A stretch of DNA of 64,000 nucleotides from Actinomycetes bacterium (GTDB taxonomy: Bacteria; Actinomycetota; Thermoleophilia; BMS3ABIN01): positions 31,658 through 95,657 of the forward strand of contig JAJYXB010000023.1 of the NCBI GenBank assembly GCA_021791195.1, read 5' to 3'. The notes under the pieces were generated by a model. That model was not told where the DNA came from and ran no database searches. It saw only the letters and a list, made by a program, of their open reading frames with translations. Below are positions 17,906-27,362 of the stretch, one piece after another. Numbering within the stretch: position 1 is the stretch's first letter; every line of letters starts with the position of its first letter. The position numbers and the translations under genes were made by a program.

Positions 17906-19024
17906 TTGCGGCGCGCGCTGGCCACTGTTGACCTGGAGAGCGTCCGTAGTAATGTAGCCAGCCTGATCGGCCGCCTGTCTCCCGGCGTCGGCCTGATGGC
18001 AGTGGTCAAGGCGAACGGCTACGGCCACGGCGCCGTGCCGGTGGCCCGCGCCAGCCTCGCCGCCGGAGCCGAATCGCTGGGAGTGGCCACCGCTGCCGAA
18101 GCGCGCGAGCTGAGGGAGGCCGGCATCAGTTCGCCGCTGATTGTTCTGGGGCCGCTGACCGGCGCCGACCTGGAAACCGCGCTGGCCGCGGACGCCGAGG
18201 TGCTGGTCTGGTCGCTGCCATTTTTACGCGAGATCGTCAGACTGCGTCACGACCAGGGCGGCCGCGCGCGCGTGCACGTGAAGCTGGATACCGGCATGCG
18301 GCGCCTGGGGCTTTACCCGCGCGATCTGCCCCGGTTTCTGGACGAGCTGGCCACCGAGCCGGAGCTGCAGCTGGCCGGCCTGATGACCCACTTCGCCACC
18401 GCCGACGAGGATGATGAGGATTTCTTCGATTATCAGCTGCGCGCCTTCGACGAGGCGGTGCAGCCGGCGCTGCTGCGCGCCGCCGACCGCATCCGCTTCC
18501 ACTGCGCCAACAGCGCTGCCACAATCCGCTTTCCCCAGTCGCATTTCGACCTGGTCCGCTGCGGCATCGCCATCTACGGCCTGTCGCCTTTCCAGACCGA
18601 TCCCTGGACCGACGGCCTCAAGCCGGCCCTGCGGCTTACCTCATATGTGGCCGATGTCAAACGGCTGACCGAGGGCGATACCGTCGGCTACGGCCGTGCG
18701 TGGACCGCGCCGGGGAACCACTACGTGGCGGCGGTGCCGATCGGTTACGGCGACGGCGTCAGCCGCGGCCTTTCCAACCGCGGCCAGGTGCTGATCGGCG
18801 GCCGCCCGCTGCCGATCGCCGGGCGCGTTTCCATGGATCTGATCACGGTCGACCTCGGCCCCGCGCGGCCGGCGGTGAACCCGGGCGATGAGGTCGTGCT
18901 CATCGGCGGCCAGGGCGAAGAGTTCATCACCGCTGAAGAGGTCGCCGCCGTGCTGGGCACCATCAATTACGAGATCACCTGCAATCTTTCCAGCCGTGTC
19001 GAACGCGTCTACCAGGGAACCTGA
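17906..19024 (+). CDS. alr: Alanine racemase
   Basis: Alr makes D-alanine for peptidoglycan. The PLP-binding lysine is K35 in MAVVKANGYGHGAVPVA. The catalytic Tyr is in PIGYGDGVSRGLSNRG, and HVKLDTGMRRLG and GRVSMDLITVDLG are conserved. The protein has 372 residues from a TTG start 6 bp after the CBS gene. It directly abuts the next gene, whose TTG follows the stop codon. Together with glmS/glmM and the PbpA/RodA cluster it covers cell-wall precursor and assembly functions. Confidence 0.96.
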   Translation: MRRALATVDLESVRSNVASLIGRLSPGVGLMAVVKANGYGHGAVPVARASLAAGAESLGVATAAEARELREAGISSPLIVLGPLTGADLETALAADAEVLVWSLPFLREIVRLRHDQGGRARVHVKLDTGMRRLGLYPRDLPRFLDELATEPELQLAGLMTHFATADEDDEDFFDYQLRAFDEAVQPALLRAADRIRFHCANSAATIRFPQSHFDLVRCGIAIYGLSPFQTDPWTDGLKPALRLTSYVADVKRLTEGDTVGYGRAWTAPGNHYVAAVPIGYGDGVSRGLSNRGQVLIGGRPLPIAGRVSMDLITVDLGPARPAVNPGDEVVLIGGQGEEFITAEEVAAVLGTINYEITCNLSSRVERVYQGT

Positions 19025-20488
19025 TTGGCGGAACCGGATCTGGACAGTCCGGCGGTCAGCCGCGTTCGTGAATTCCTGCGTGACCGGCGCCGGCACGCCT
19101 GGCTGGTGGGCGGCACGGTCCGCGACCTGCTGCTGGGGAAGCAGCCCTGCGACGTCGATCTGGCAATCGCGGACGACCCGCGGCCGCTGGCGCGCGATTT
19201 TGCCGACAGCGTCGGCGGCAGTTTTTTCACCATGTCGGAGGAATTCCGCGCCTGCCGCGTGGTGGCCCAGGCGACTGCCACGGCCGGGACGGGCGCGCCG
19301 GCTGGATCCGGGGCCGTCACCTGGGATTTCGTCGCCCTGCGCGGCGCCTCGATCGAGGATGACCTTCGCGGCCGCGATTTCACCGTGAATGCCATGGCCG
19401 TCGAGCTGCCCGTCGCCGGCGCCGTGCTCGACCCTCTGGGGGGGCGCGCCGACCTGGCGGCCGGCAGGCTGGCCGCCGCCAGCGGCGAGATCTTCGATCA
19501 TGACCCCCTGCGGCTGCTGCGGGCGCTACGCCTGGAGAAGGAGCTGGGCCTGGCAATCGACGAACCGCTCGCGGGACTCATCCGCGACCGGGCCCCGCTG
19601 GCGTCACGGCCGGCGGCAGAGCGAACCTTTGCCGAGCTGACGCGCCTGCTGGCCGCCCCCGGCGCCTGCGCGGCCGCGCGCCGCATGGACAGCCTCGGCC
19701 TGCTGGAGGTCCTGCTCCCCGAACTCACCGCCCTTAAAGGGATCAGCCAGAACGATTATCACCACCTCGATGTTTTTGAGCACACACTGGCAAACTGCAC
19801 CGCGCTGGAACAGGTCATCGCCGATCCGGCCGCCTTCTTCCCGGGCCAGGCCCGGCAGCTTCAGCAGCGTGCGCACCGGCGGCTGGCGGGCGACGCCGGC
19901 TGGAGCTTCATGATGGCCTTTGCGGCACTGACGCACGACATCGCCAAGCCCTTCTGCCGCTTTATCGACGTGGACGGGCAGGTGCGTTTCTTCGAGCACG
20001 ACCGCCGCGGAGGCGAGATGGTGGCGGGCATCCTCGGGCGGATGAAGGCGAGCGCCGAGATCACGCGCGCGGTCGCCTTCCTCGTGCGCCGCCACATGCG
20101 TTTTGAAGGCCTGCTGCAGCAGCGCCCGCCGAGCAACCGCGCCCGCCTGCGCTATCTGCGGGCGACCGCGCCGCTGACGCCGGAGCTGATCATGCTGGCG
20201 GTCTCGGACCGCCTCTCCGTCCGCGGCCGTCTGGTCACCGAGGCCGACATCGAAGCCCACCTGGCGCTCACGCGCGAGATGATGGAGCTGTACTTCGCCG
20301 GTGAGGAAGCTGGCCCGCCCCCGCGGCTGGTGAGCGGCGACGAGCTGATGCGCGAACTGGGGCTGGCGCCGGGGCCGCTGATCGGGTCGCTGCTTGCGCG
20401 CATCGAGGAAGAGCAGCGGCTGGGCAATCTGAACTCGCGCGATGAAGCCCTGGCGGCTGCCGCCCGGATGCTGAAGGAGGAAGGATGA
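19025..20488 (+). CDS. tRNA nucleotidyltransferase / poly(A) polymerase family protein with HD domain
   Basis: This is a class II nucleotidyltransferase that probably adds or repairs the tRNA 3' CCA end. The head domain shows AWLVGGTVRDLLLGKQPCDVDLAI (GG..R and DxD catalytic pair) and RDFTVNAMAVEL. The neck carries DHDPLRLLRALRLEKELGLAI. An HD phosphohydrolase region follows (HHLDVFEHTLANC, ALTHDIAKP, RHMRFEG). At 487 residues it is a full-length bacterial CCA/PAP protein. The sequence alone does not separate CCA-adding from A-adding activity. Its last four bases overlap the next start. Confidence 0.88.
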   Translation: MAEPDLDSPAVSRVREFLRDRRRHAWLVGGTVRDLLLGKQPCDVDLAIADDPRPLARDFADSVGGSFFTMSEEFRACRVVAQATATAGTGAPAGSGAVTWDFVALRGASIEDDLRGRDFTVNAMAVELPVAGAVLDPLGGRADLAAGRLAAASGEIFDHDPLRLLRALRLEKELGLAIDEPLAGLIRDRAPLASRPAAERTFAELTRLLAAPGACAAARRMDSLGLLEVLLPELTALKGISQNDYHHLDVFEHTLANCTALEQVIADPAAFFPGQARQLQQRAHRRLAGDAGWSFMMAFAALTHDIAKPFCRFIDVDGQVRFFEHDRRGGEMVAGILGRMKASAEITRAVAFLVRRHMRFEGLLQQRPPSNRARLRYLRATAPLTPELIMLAVSDRLSVRGRLVTEADIEAHLALTREMMELYFAGEEAGPPPRLVSGDELMRELGLAPGPLIGSLLARIEEEQRLGNLNSRDEALAAAARMLKEEG

Positions 20489-21480
20489 GCGCTTCCGATC
20501 CAGCCGGCGCCGCAGCCGGCGCCCCGGCTGTCGCCATCGAGCAGCTGCGGAAGAGCTACGGCCCGATAACCGCCCTCGACGGCGCCTCGATCAGCGTTGA
20601 CACGGGAGAGATCTTCGGTCTCGTGGGGCCCAATGGCGCCGGCAAGACGACGCTGATCAAGGCTATCTGCGGCATCCTCAAGCCGGACAGCGGCAGCGTC
20701 AGCGTGCTCGGCCTGGACGCTGCCCGCGAGCGCCATGCGGTCCGGCGCCGGCTGGGCTATATGCCGCAGACGCCGGCGCTCTATGAAGATTTAAGCCCGC
20801 GCGAGAACCTGGTTTTCTTCGGCAGGGGTTTCCGGACCTCCGGCCTCAGTGACCGCATCCGCGATGTGCTCGAATTCGTCGAGCTCTGGGAACGGCGGGA
20901 CGATCCGCTGCATAACTTTTCCGGCGGCATGAAGCAACGCGCCTCGCTGGCCTGTGCGTTGCTGCGCGATCCCGAACTGCTGATCCTGGACGAGCCGACG
21001 GCCGGCGTCGATCCGACGCTGAAGCAGAACTTCTGGCGGCGGTTCCGGGAGCTGAAGGAACGCGGTCGCACCATCTTTGTCACTACCAACATGATGGACG
21101 AGGCGCTGCACTGCGACCGCGTGGCGGTGATCCGCGCCGGCAGCGTGCTGATCACCGAGACGCCTGAGGCCATCCGGGCGCGCGGCCGCACGCGGGTGAC
21201 GCTCGGCCTGCGCGACGGCAGCCTGCGCGAGCAGGAAGTGCTTGCCTACGAAGAAGAGATGCCGCGCCTGCTGGCCGCCTACGGTCTCAGCGACGAGGTG
21301 GCCCGCATCAGCGTCCGCCGGCCCAGCCTGGAGGATGTCGTCCTGGGGATGATCGCCGGGGATGCAGGTGCGGGCGAAAAGCCGGCGCATGGCGGCGCGC
21401 ATGGCGGCGCGCATGGCGGCCGGACTACCGGCGCGCACCCAGGCGCCGGCGCGGACGCGGAGGACGGCGGGAATGTTTAG
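20485..21480 (+). CDS. ABC transporter ATP-binding protein with His-rich C-terminal tail
   Basis: This is the ATPase of an ABC-2 type exporter. Walker A is VGPNGAGKTTLIKA, the signature is HNFSGGMKQRASLA, Walker B is ELLILDEPTAGVD, and the Q loop is in YMPQTPALYEDLSPRENL. Residues 1-290 fit a DrrA-like ATPase. The last roughly 40 residues are unusual: AHGGAHGGAHGG followed by Gly/Ala-rich sequence, encoded by three near-identical 12-bp units. The ATG overlaps the cca gene by 4 nt, and the permease start overlaps this stop by 8 nt. The substrate is unknown. Confidence 0.9.
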   Translation: MSASDPAGAAAGAPAVAIEQLRKSYGPITALDGASISVDTGEIFGLVGPNGAGKTTLIKAICGILKPDSGSVSVLGLDAARERHAVRRRLGYMPQTPALYEDLSPRENLVFFGRGFRTSGLSDRIRDVLEFVELWERRDDPLHNFSGGMKQRASLACALLRDPELLILDEPTAGVDPTLKQNFWRRFRELKERGRTIFVTTNMMDEALHCDRVAVIRAGSVLITETPEAIRARGRTRVTLGLRDGSLREQEVLAYEEEMPRLLAAYGLSDEVARISVRRPSLEDVVLGMIAGDAGAGEKPAHGGAHGGAHGGRTTGAHPGAGADAEDGGNV

Positions 21481-22222
21481 CAATATCAACGCCATCGCCG
21501 TGCGCATCAACCGCCAGTTTTTGCGCGACCGCCGGTTCCTGGGGCTGTCGCTGATCGTGCCGGTGCTGCTGATGCTGCTGCTGAAATACGTGCTGGACTC
21601 GTTGCCCGGCCTGGCGCGCCTGGGCGTGCACATCTCTGATTACGCCATCCTCGTCGCCGCCTACCTGGTGCACTTCCTTGCTTACGTGCTCTCGACGATC
21701 GTGCTGGTGCGCGACCGCAAGGACGGCACCCTGGGGCGGATGTTCGTCTACGGCTACCGCCGCCGCGAAATCGTGCTCGGCTACGTCGGCGGCTACTCGA
21801 CCATCGCCGCGGTGCAGACGGCGCTGGTGCTGATACTCACCAAATATCTGTTTGACATCAACCTGGCTCCCGACCTCATCGCCGTGGTACTGACGATGCT
21901 GGCGCTGGCGGTGGTCTCCGTCGGCCTCGGCGTCTTCATCTCCAACTTCGCCCGCAACGAAGGGCAGGTGTTCCCGTTCATCCCGCTGGTGATCGTGCCC
22001 ACCGCGCTGCTCTCCGGCATTGCCATCCCCATTGATGAACTGCCCCGGGTGTTGCAATGGTGCAGTTACTTGATACCACTGCGCTACGCCGTCAGCGTGC
22101 TGGATGGCGTGCTCAACCAGCACCGGTCGTTCTTTTCCGAGCTGGGGCCGTTCCTGACGCTGGTGGCGGTCGGCGCCGGGCTGCTGGCGACCGCCAGCCT
22201 GACGCTACGCGAACGGGAATAG
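21473..22222 (+). CDS. ABC-2 type transporter permease
   Basis: This membrane half of the exporter pairs with the preceding ATPase. It has 249 residues with six hydrophobic segments, starting with FLGLSLIVPVLLMLLLKYVL and ending with a helix near LVAVGAGLLATASL. The ABC-2 hallmarks are the N-terminal cytoplasmic lead-in, the long second helix, and the FPFIPLVIVPTALLSGIAIPIDELP amphipathic stretch. ATG at 21473 overlaps the ATPase stop (ATGTTTAG) and is preferred over an upstream in-frame start that would add the repeat-encoded MAARMAARMAA segment. Confidence 0.9.
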   Translation: MFSNINAIAVRINRQFLRDRRFLGLSLIVPVLLMLLLKYVLDSLPGLARLGVHISDYAILVAAYLVHFLAYVLSTIVLVRDRKDGTLGRMFVYGYRRREIVLGYVGGYSTIAAVQTALVLILTKYLFDINLAPDLIAVVLTMLALAVVSVGLGVFISNFARNEGQVFPFIPLVIVPTALLSGIAIPIDELPRVLQWCSYLIPLRYAVSVLDGVLNQHRSFFSELGPFLTLVAVGAGLLATASLTLRERE

Positions 22223-22257
22223 CGGGACGAACTGGAATTGGGGAAGGAAAACGTCGC

Positions 22258-24654
22258 CTACGACGCTTTGGCCTGCATCGGCTTCAGCAGCTCGGCGAAG
22301 GCATCGACGACCGCCGGATCGAACTGGGTGCCGGCGCCCAGCTTCAGCTCCGCCAGCGCCTGGCTGGTATTGAGCGCGTTGCGGTACGGCCGCTCCGTGG
22401 TCATCGCCTGGAAGGCGTCGGCCACCGCGACGATGCGCGCGCCCAGCGGGATCTTCTCCGTGGCCAAGCCGTCGGGATAGCCGCAGCCATCGAAATGTTC
22501 GTGGTGATGGCGTACTATCGGCAGGAAGCTTTGTAGACTGGCGATATGCTTGAGGATCATCTCGCCGATCTCGGGATGCTCCTTGATCCGCCGCCATTCG
22601 GTAGCGCTGAGGCTGCCGCGCTTGTTGATGATCTCGTCCGGGACGCTTACCAGGCCGATGTCATGCAGCAGGCCGGCGACGCGCACGCGGTGGATCTCGT
22701 CCTCGTCCAGCCCCAGCTGCATGGCGATGCTCGATGACAGCCTTGCCACCGATTCGGCATGTCGCTTGTCATATACATTGCGCTCATCGACCGTGGCCGC
22801 CATCGCCTGCGCCGCCGCCAGGTTCAGCTCCTCTCGCACCAGATCTTCCAGCGACATGGCGCCGAACTCGTTCTGCTCCTCGTGGTAGAGGATGACGCGG
22901 TTGCCTCCCTGGCGCTTGCCGTAATACATGGACCAGTCAGCTTTATCAACCAGATCGTTAGCCTGGTTGGCGTCTTCCGGGAAGCTGGCGACGCCGATGC
23001 TGGTCGTCAGCGGCGTGTTTGTCCGTGACTTGGTGTCGAAGGCGAAGCCGGCCACGCGCCGCCGGATGCGGTGGGCGATGATCTGGGCGCCGGAGCTGTC
23101 GGTATCGGGCAGGATAACGGCAAATTCCTCGCCGCCGTAACGGGCGGCGACGTCGATGGCGCGCTTTGATTCAGAGATGATGCGTGACACATTCTGCAGC
23201 GCTTTGTCGCCGGCGCCGTGGCCGTTGAGATCGTTGAAGACCTTGAACTTGTCAAGGTCGCAGAAGACGACTGAGAGCGGCTTGCCGCTGCGCGCGGCGC
23301 GCTCGATCTCTTCCCGCAGGCGCTCGTAGAAATAGCGCTGGTTGTAAAGGCCGGTGAGGCCGTCGGTCACCGCCTCTTCGCGGCTGCGCTCGAAGCGCTT
23401 GGCGTTCTGGATGGCGATCGCGGCCTGGTTGGAAAGGATGGTAAGCACGGAGAGCTCGTCGCGCCCGTAAGCCTCAGCCTTCCGGCTGTAGACATAAAAG
23501 ACGCCCAGCCGCCGCTGCTGCACCTTGAGCGGCAGACAGATGAACGCCCGGATGCCTTCTTCGCGGGCGAGCGTGCTCAGGCGGTGGGAGGCGTTGATAT
23601 CGTCGCTGTAAACCGCCTGATCGCCCAGCAGCACCTCGTCAGCCAGACCGCCGCGCCGGAACTGCATTTTGCTGACAAAGCGGTCGCTGAGACCGGTGGT
23701 GAAGGTGTCGGTGAAAACGCCGCGCTCCTCATCGAACAGAACGATAGCGGCCGCCTGCGAGCCGGTCAGCTCCAGGCCTTTCTCCATGACGATATCGACG
23801 ACGCTGTTCCAGTCAAACTCCGAACTGATCGCCAGGGCGATGTCCGAAAGCCTGGTCAACTGGTGGATCTTGTGTTCCATGGCGTCGGCCATGCCGTTGA
23901 ACGCCCGGCCGAGCTCGGCGAATTCGTCATTGGACATGATTTGCACGCGCCGGTCGAGGTCGCCGCGAGCCATGTCGAGGCTGGCGCTCTTCAGCTCCCT
24001 CAGCGGCCGGTTCAGCCGTGTGGCCGCGACCGTGGCAACGATGCCGCTAAGACCGATGCCGATCAGCGCCGCGAACAGCAGATAGTTGCGGGCGCCGGTG
24101 GCAGCCACTTCCGCGGCCTGGCGGGCGCTCAGGTTGCGCGCATCAAAATCGTTGACCAGCCGATCCGTCAGGTTGCGGATGGTGTCGAGGATGGTATCCG
24201 AGCCCTTTTCCCGCGCCAGCGCCGTGGCAGAGTCGCCCGCGCGCCAGGCCGGCACCACGCCATTGATGAAATTGTTATTGAAATTGTCGCCGGCGGCCTG
24301 CAGCTGGTTGAACCAGCTTTGCTCCTGAGGCGTGGTGTCATGCTGCTGCGCGTCCGCGAGGGCACTGTCGAACTTCTGGTGGGCCGTCTGGAAGGCGGCG
24401 ATCTTGTCCGCCTTGTTTTCCAGCAGTAGCTCGTAGTGAGCCTGGATCTGGTCTTCCGCCGCGGCCTTTGCCACCTGCAGATGCTGGACCGCCTCGGACC
24501 TGCCAGCCGCCTCATCCGCGGAGTCCCTGACGATGTTCACCTGCCTGGAAGTAAGCAGCCCCAGTACCGAGAAGACGGCCGTGATAGCCAGAAAGCCGAT
24601 GACCACCTTCGTGCTCAGGCGGCTCAGCAGGGGGATCCCCCAGATTTTACTCAT
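22258..24654 (-). CDS. Membrane sensor with HAMP, GAF, GGDEF and HD-GYP domains
   Basis: This 798-aa protein probably both makes and degrades cyclic di-GMP. TM1 is at about 16-36, an extracytoplasmic helical sensor of about 150 residues follows, then TM2 at about 190-210, HAMP (about 205-260) and GAF (about 285-425). The GGDEF domain has the active motif RYGGEEFAVILPDTD, and an RAID inhibitory site (RxxD) sits five residues before it. The HD-GYP domain has LLHDIGLVSVPDEI, HPEIGEMIL and HHEHFDGCGYPDG. Both catalytic sets look intact. It converges on the ABC permease with 35 bp between them. Confidence 0.92.
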   Translation of the reverse strand: MSKIWGIPLLSRLSTKVVIGFLAITAVFSVLGLLTSRQVNIVRDSADEAAGRSEAVQHLQVAKAAAEDQIQAHYELLLENKADKIAAFQTAHQKFDSALADAQQHDTTPQEQSWFNQLQAAGDNFNNNFINGVVPAWRAGDSATALAREKGSDTILDTIRNLTDRLVNDFDARNLSARQAAEVAATGARNYLLFAALIGIGLSGIVATVAATRLNRPLRELKSASLDMARGDLDRRVQIMSNDEFAELGRAFNGMADAMEHKIHQLTRLSDIALAISSEFDWNSVVDIVMEKGLELTGSQAAAIVLFDEERGVFTDTFTTGLSDRFVSKMQFRRGGLADEVLLGDQAVYSDDINASHRLSTLAREEGIRAFICLPLKVQQRRLGVFYVYSRKAEAYGRDELSVLTILSNQAAIAIQNAKRFERSREEAVTDGLTGLYNQRYFYERLREEIERAARSGKPLSVVFCDLDKFKVFNDLNGHGAGDKALQNVSRIISESKRAIDVAARYGGEEFAVILPDTDSSGAQIIAHRIRRRVAGFAFDTKSRTNTPLTTSIGVASFPEDANQANDLVDKADWSMYYGKRQGGNRVILYHEEQNEFGAMSLEDLVREELNLAAAQAMAATVDERNVYDKRHAESVARLSSSIAMQLGLDEDEIHRVRVAGLLHDIGLVSVPDEIINKRGSLSATEWRRIKEHPEIGEMILKHIASLQSFLPIVRHHHEHFDGCGYPDGLATEKIPLGARIVAVADAFQAMTTERPYRNALNTSQALAELKLGAGTQFDPAVVDAFAELLKPMQAKAS

Positions 24655-24804
24655 GCCCTAACCTTCTCACCCTGGTCAAGGAGCAGTGGAGATTGTCGCG
24701 CCCCAGGTTTCAAGTGGAAATTCGCACACGGCTGACGTCCGTCGCGCCGGCCGTAAAACTTCATCGGCACCGGAACGGAATTGCTTGAAGGGGGAAGTGG
24801 GAGG

Positions 24805-25341
24805 CTAGCCTGCGATCTCCGCCCCGAGCACGTCATGGATGTGCGCCAGGGCAAAAGCGTTGACTTCGTCGCCGTTGTGTCCAGGTGAGTCGTAGGTCTC
24901 GACACAGTAGCGCGGCACGATCGCACGGTAGCGGCGGTTGATAAGGCCCTCGACCGTGTGCAGCACGCAGATGTCGGTGCAGACACCGGTCATGATTACC
25001 TCATCGGGGCCGAAAGCGGCCAGTTCGGCCTCCAGCGTCGTCTCGTAAAAACCGTCATACCTGGTCTTGGGCACAAACACCGCCTGAGCGGTGTAAGGCT
25101 GCAGTTCGTCCACGACACGGGTCTCGTCGGTGCCGGCGATGCAGTGGGGCGGAAACATGCGGAACTCGGGGTCGTCCGGCGCGTGGTTGTCATGCAGGAA
25201 GATGATCAGGGATCCGGCGGCGCTCTCGCGCCTGAGCGTCTCCTCGACGCAGGGCAGTACCCGCTGCATGCGGGGACTGGCCAGGTTGCCGAACTTGAGG
25301 AAGCCGTTAATCACGTCGGCGACGATGACTGCTCTTTTCAT
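24805..25341 (-). CDS. Isochorismatase-family cysteine hydrolase, probable nicotinamidase
   Basis: Nicotinamidases convert nicotinamide to nicotinate. The triad is visible: D9 in VIVADVINGF, K92 in VPKTRYDGF, and C121 in MTGVCTDICVLHT. Probable metal ligands are in FLHDNHAPDDPEF and PPHCIAGTDE. The 178-aa length is normal. The next gene upstream on the same strand is nicotinate phosphoribosyltransferase, which uses the product, so PncA function is likely. Other isochorismatase-like amidases share the fold. A GGGAGG site 5 nt before the ATG supports the start. Confidence 0.85.
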   Translation of the reverse strand: MKRAVIVADVINGFLKFGNLASPRMQRVLPCVEETLRRESAAGSLIIFLHDNHAPDDPEFRMFPPHCIAGTDETRVVDELQPYTAQAVFVPKTRYDGFYETTLEAELAAFGPDEVIMTGVCTDICVLHTVEGLINRRYRAIVPRYCVETYDSPGHNGDEVNAFALAHIHDVLGAEIAG

Positions 25342-25427
25342 CTTTTCCTCCCGTGATCCTGCCAGTTGATCCGGAAACCTGAATCCGGCCCGCCGGCGGA
25401 AAAATATCTTCGTCCGGACTGTTTCTG

Positions 25428-26513
25428 TTACTCCACCCGCTCCAGCCGGTCATTCGGGCGGTATTGGCGGCCGACCTTGGCACATGGCTTGCCGTCGAGC
25501 ATGACCACGTCAGCCGTATAATCGTTTTCTCCCCGGATGAGGCTGCTGCCAACCCCGTAGGCGTCCACAGGCGCGCCCGCCGCCTCGAAACGGGCGATTT
25601 TGGCGGCGTCGAAACCGGCGCTGACGATGATCTTCACATGCGTGAAGCCTTCGCGGTCCAGCGCCTCCCGTACCCTGAAGGCCAGCTCCGGCTGCACGCC
25701 GGTAGGCTTGAAATAGCCCATCTCCTCCCACAGGCTGCGGTCCACCAGCGTCTCGGAATTGTCCAGCCGCACGCCCCAGAGCCGCTGCTTCAGCTCGCGG
25801 GCCACCGCCAGCGAAGTGGCGACACAGTCGTTGTCGAAGTCCACCAGCGAGACGATGTTGACATCCGGATAATAAATATCAGCGAACGCGCGCGTAGCCG
25901 CAACCGTGTCGCCTCCACAGGAGGCGATCAGGCTGTGGGGGATGGTGCCGATGCCTTTCCCTCCCCAGAGGGATCCCTGGGCGTCAGTCGATACCTGGTC
26001 TATCCCTGCTATATGCGCCGCCAGTCCGTCCAGCGGCTGCACGGCGTAATGGTCGTGGCGGGCGCCGAACATCAGCACCGGCTTGCCGTTCGCGGCGTCC
26101 AGCGCGGCGCGCACATTCTTCACCACCAGCGTGCCCCGCGCCAGCGAGCCGAGGTAGACCGTTTCCAGGTGGGCGAACAGCGAGTAGTCGCCCTCGATCG
26201 TCATCACGGTCTCGTAGGGAGAGACGCGGTCGCCATCATAAAGGGCGCGGACTTCGAGCGAGTTCCAGCCATCCACCCAGCTGCCGTCCGGCGCGAAGTG
26301 GCCGCTGGCCAGCTTGAGGCAGGCGAGCGCTTCGTCCATGCCGCCGAGCCAGGCCTCCTTCTTCTGGAAGACCTGCATCACCATGCGCGGATGCATGTCC
26401 TTGCGTTCCAGCACACTCTTGGTACGGCAGAAATAGACGTCGGTGTAAAAGCCGCGGCGGATCCGGTCCACCGGCAGGTCGAAAACCCCGGGCGCCAGCC
26501 GCTCGCGCGTCAT
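25428..26513 (-). CDS. pncB: Nicotinate phosphoribosyltransferase
   Basis: The enzyme joins nicotinate to PRPP in NAD salvage. FYTDVYFCRT near residue 22 is the N-terminal NAPRTase motif. VLMFGARHDHYA, SLVDFDNDC, and RLDNSETLVD lie in the barrel, and IIVSAGFDAAKIARFEAAGAPVDAYGVGSSL forms the phosphate-binding end. At 361 residues it is the short archaeal/Gram-positive type. It is separated from the nicotinamidase by 86 bp and follows pheA by 3 bp, so aromatic synthesis and NAD salvage genes share a transcript. Confidence 0.92.
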   Translation of the reverse strand: MTRERLAPGVFDLPVDRIRRGFYTDVYFCRTKSVLERKDMHPRMVMQVFQKKEAWLGGMDEALACLKLASGHFAPDGSWVDGWNSLEVRALYDGDRVSPYETVMTIEGDYSLFAHLETVYLGSLARGTLVVKNVRAALDAANGKPVLMFGARHDHYAVQPLDGLAAHIAGIDQVSTDAQGSLWGGKGIGTIPHSLIASCGGDTVAATRAFADIYYPDVNIVSLVDFDNDCVATSLAVARELKQRLWGVRLDNSETLVDRSLWEEMGYFKPTGVQPELAFRVREALDREGFTHVKIIVSAGFDAAKIARFEAAGAPVDAYGVGSSLIRGENDYTADVVMLDGKPCAKVGRQYRPNDRLERVE

Positions 26514-26516
26514 CGC

Positions 26517-27362
26517 TCAGCCCGCCGGGTAGGAGCCGAGCATTTTCACTCCGGCCAGTTTGCACTGCAGGCACTTGAGCGCTGAGGCTACCGGCGCGTC
26601 TTCCTCGCGGCCCTCGACATCGATAAAGAAGATGTAGTCGCCCAGCCCCTTTTTGGATGGCCGCGACTCGATCTTGGTCAGGTTGACGTAGCGGTGGGAG
26701 AACTCCTGCAGGATCTGCAGCAGGCTGCCCGGCTGGTCGTGGGCGATCGTGCAGACGATCGAAGTCTTGTAGGGTTCGTCCAGATCCTGGGGCGCCGGAC
26801 TCGTGGCCAGCAGCGCGAAGCGGGTCTCGTTGTCGGGCCGGTCCTCGATGTCGGACGCCAGCACGACGCAGCCGTATCGTTCGGCCGCCAGCCGGCTGCC
26901 GATCGCGGCCCACTTCTGGTCGGACTCGCTGACGATCCGCACCGCCTCGGCGGTGCTGCCTGCGGCGGCCGTCTCCGCCTGCGGCAGCTTTTCGCGCAGG
27001 AACTTGCGGCACTGCGCCAGCGCATGCGGCAGCGACAGCACCTGCTCGATCTCATCCAGCTCCAGCGGTGAACGGGCGATCAGCTTCTGATGGATGGGAT
27101 GGTCGATCTCGCGGATGATGCGCACGTTGTCGACTTCGAAGGCGAGATAGTCCAGCGTGACGTTGATCGAACCCTCGAGCGTGTTCTCCATCGGCACGAT
27201 CCCCTGCGCCACCTCGCCGCGCGCAACCGCCATGATCACATCCGGGACCGAGGGAAGCGGCAGCATCTGGCTGGCGTCCAGGCCGGTACGGACCAGCAGC
27301 GCCTCCTCCGACCAGGTTCCTTCCGGCCCCAGGAAAGCCGTTTTGCCGCTGTCAGTCGTCAA
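26517..27362 (-). CDS. pheA: Prephenate dehydratase
   Basis: PheA converts prephenate to phenylpyruvate. The N-terminal catalytic region shows TAFLGPEGTWSEEA, GIVPMENTLEGSINVTLDYLAF, and the TRFALL motif with essential Thr-Arg-Phe (NETRFALLATSP). A C-terminal ACT domain carries TSIVCTIAHDQPGSLLQILQEF and LTKIESRPSKKGLGDYIFFIDVEG, the phenylalanine-binding feedback site. TTG at 27362 has GGGAGG 8 nt upstream and is preferred; GTG at 27371 lies too close to that site. The start lies inside the end of the DUF4446 gene. Confidence 0.94.
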   Translation of the reverse strand: MTTDSGKTAFLGPEGTWSEEALLVRTGLDASQMLPLPSVPDVIMAVARGEVAQGIVPMENTLEGSINVTLDYLAFEVDNVRIIREIDHPIHQKLIARSPLELDEIEQVLSLPHALAQCRKFLREKLPQAETAAAGSTAEAVRIVSESDQKWAAIGSRLAAERYGCVVLASDIEDRPDNETRFALLATSPAPQDLDEPYKTSIVCTIAHDQPGSLLQILQEFSHRYVNLTKIESRPSKKGLGDYIFFIDVEGREEDAPVASALKCLQCKLAGVKMLGSYPAG

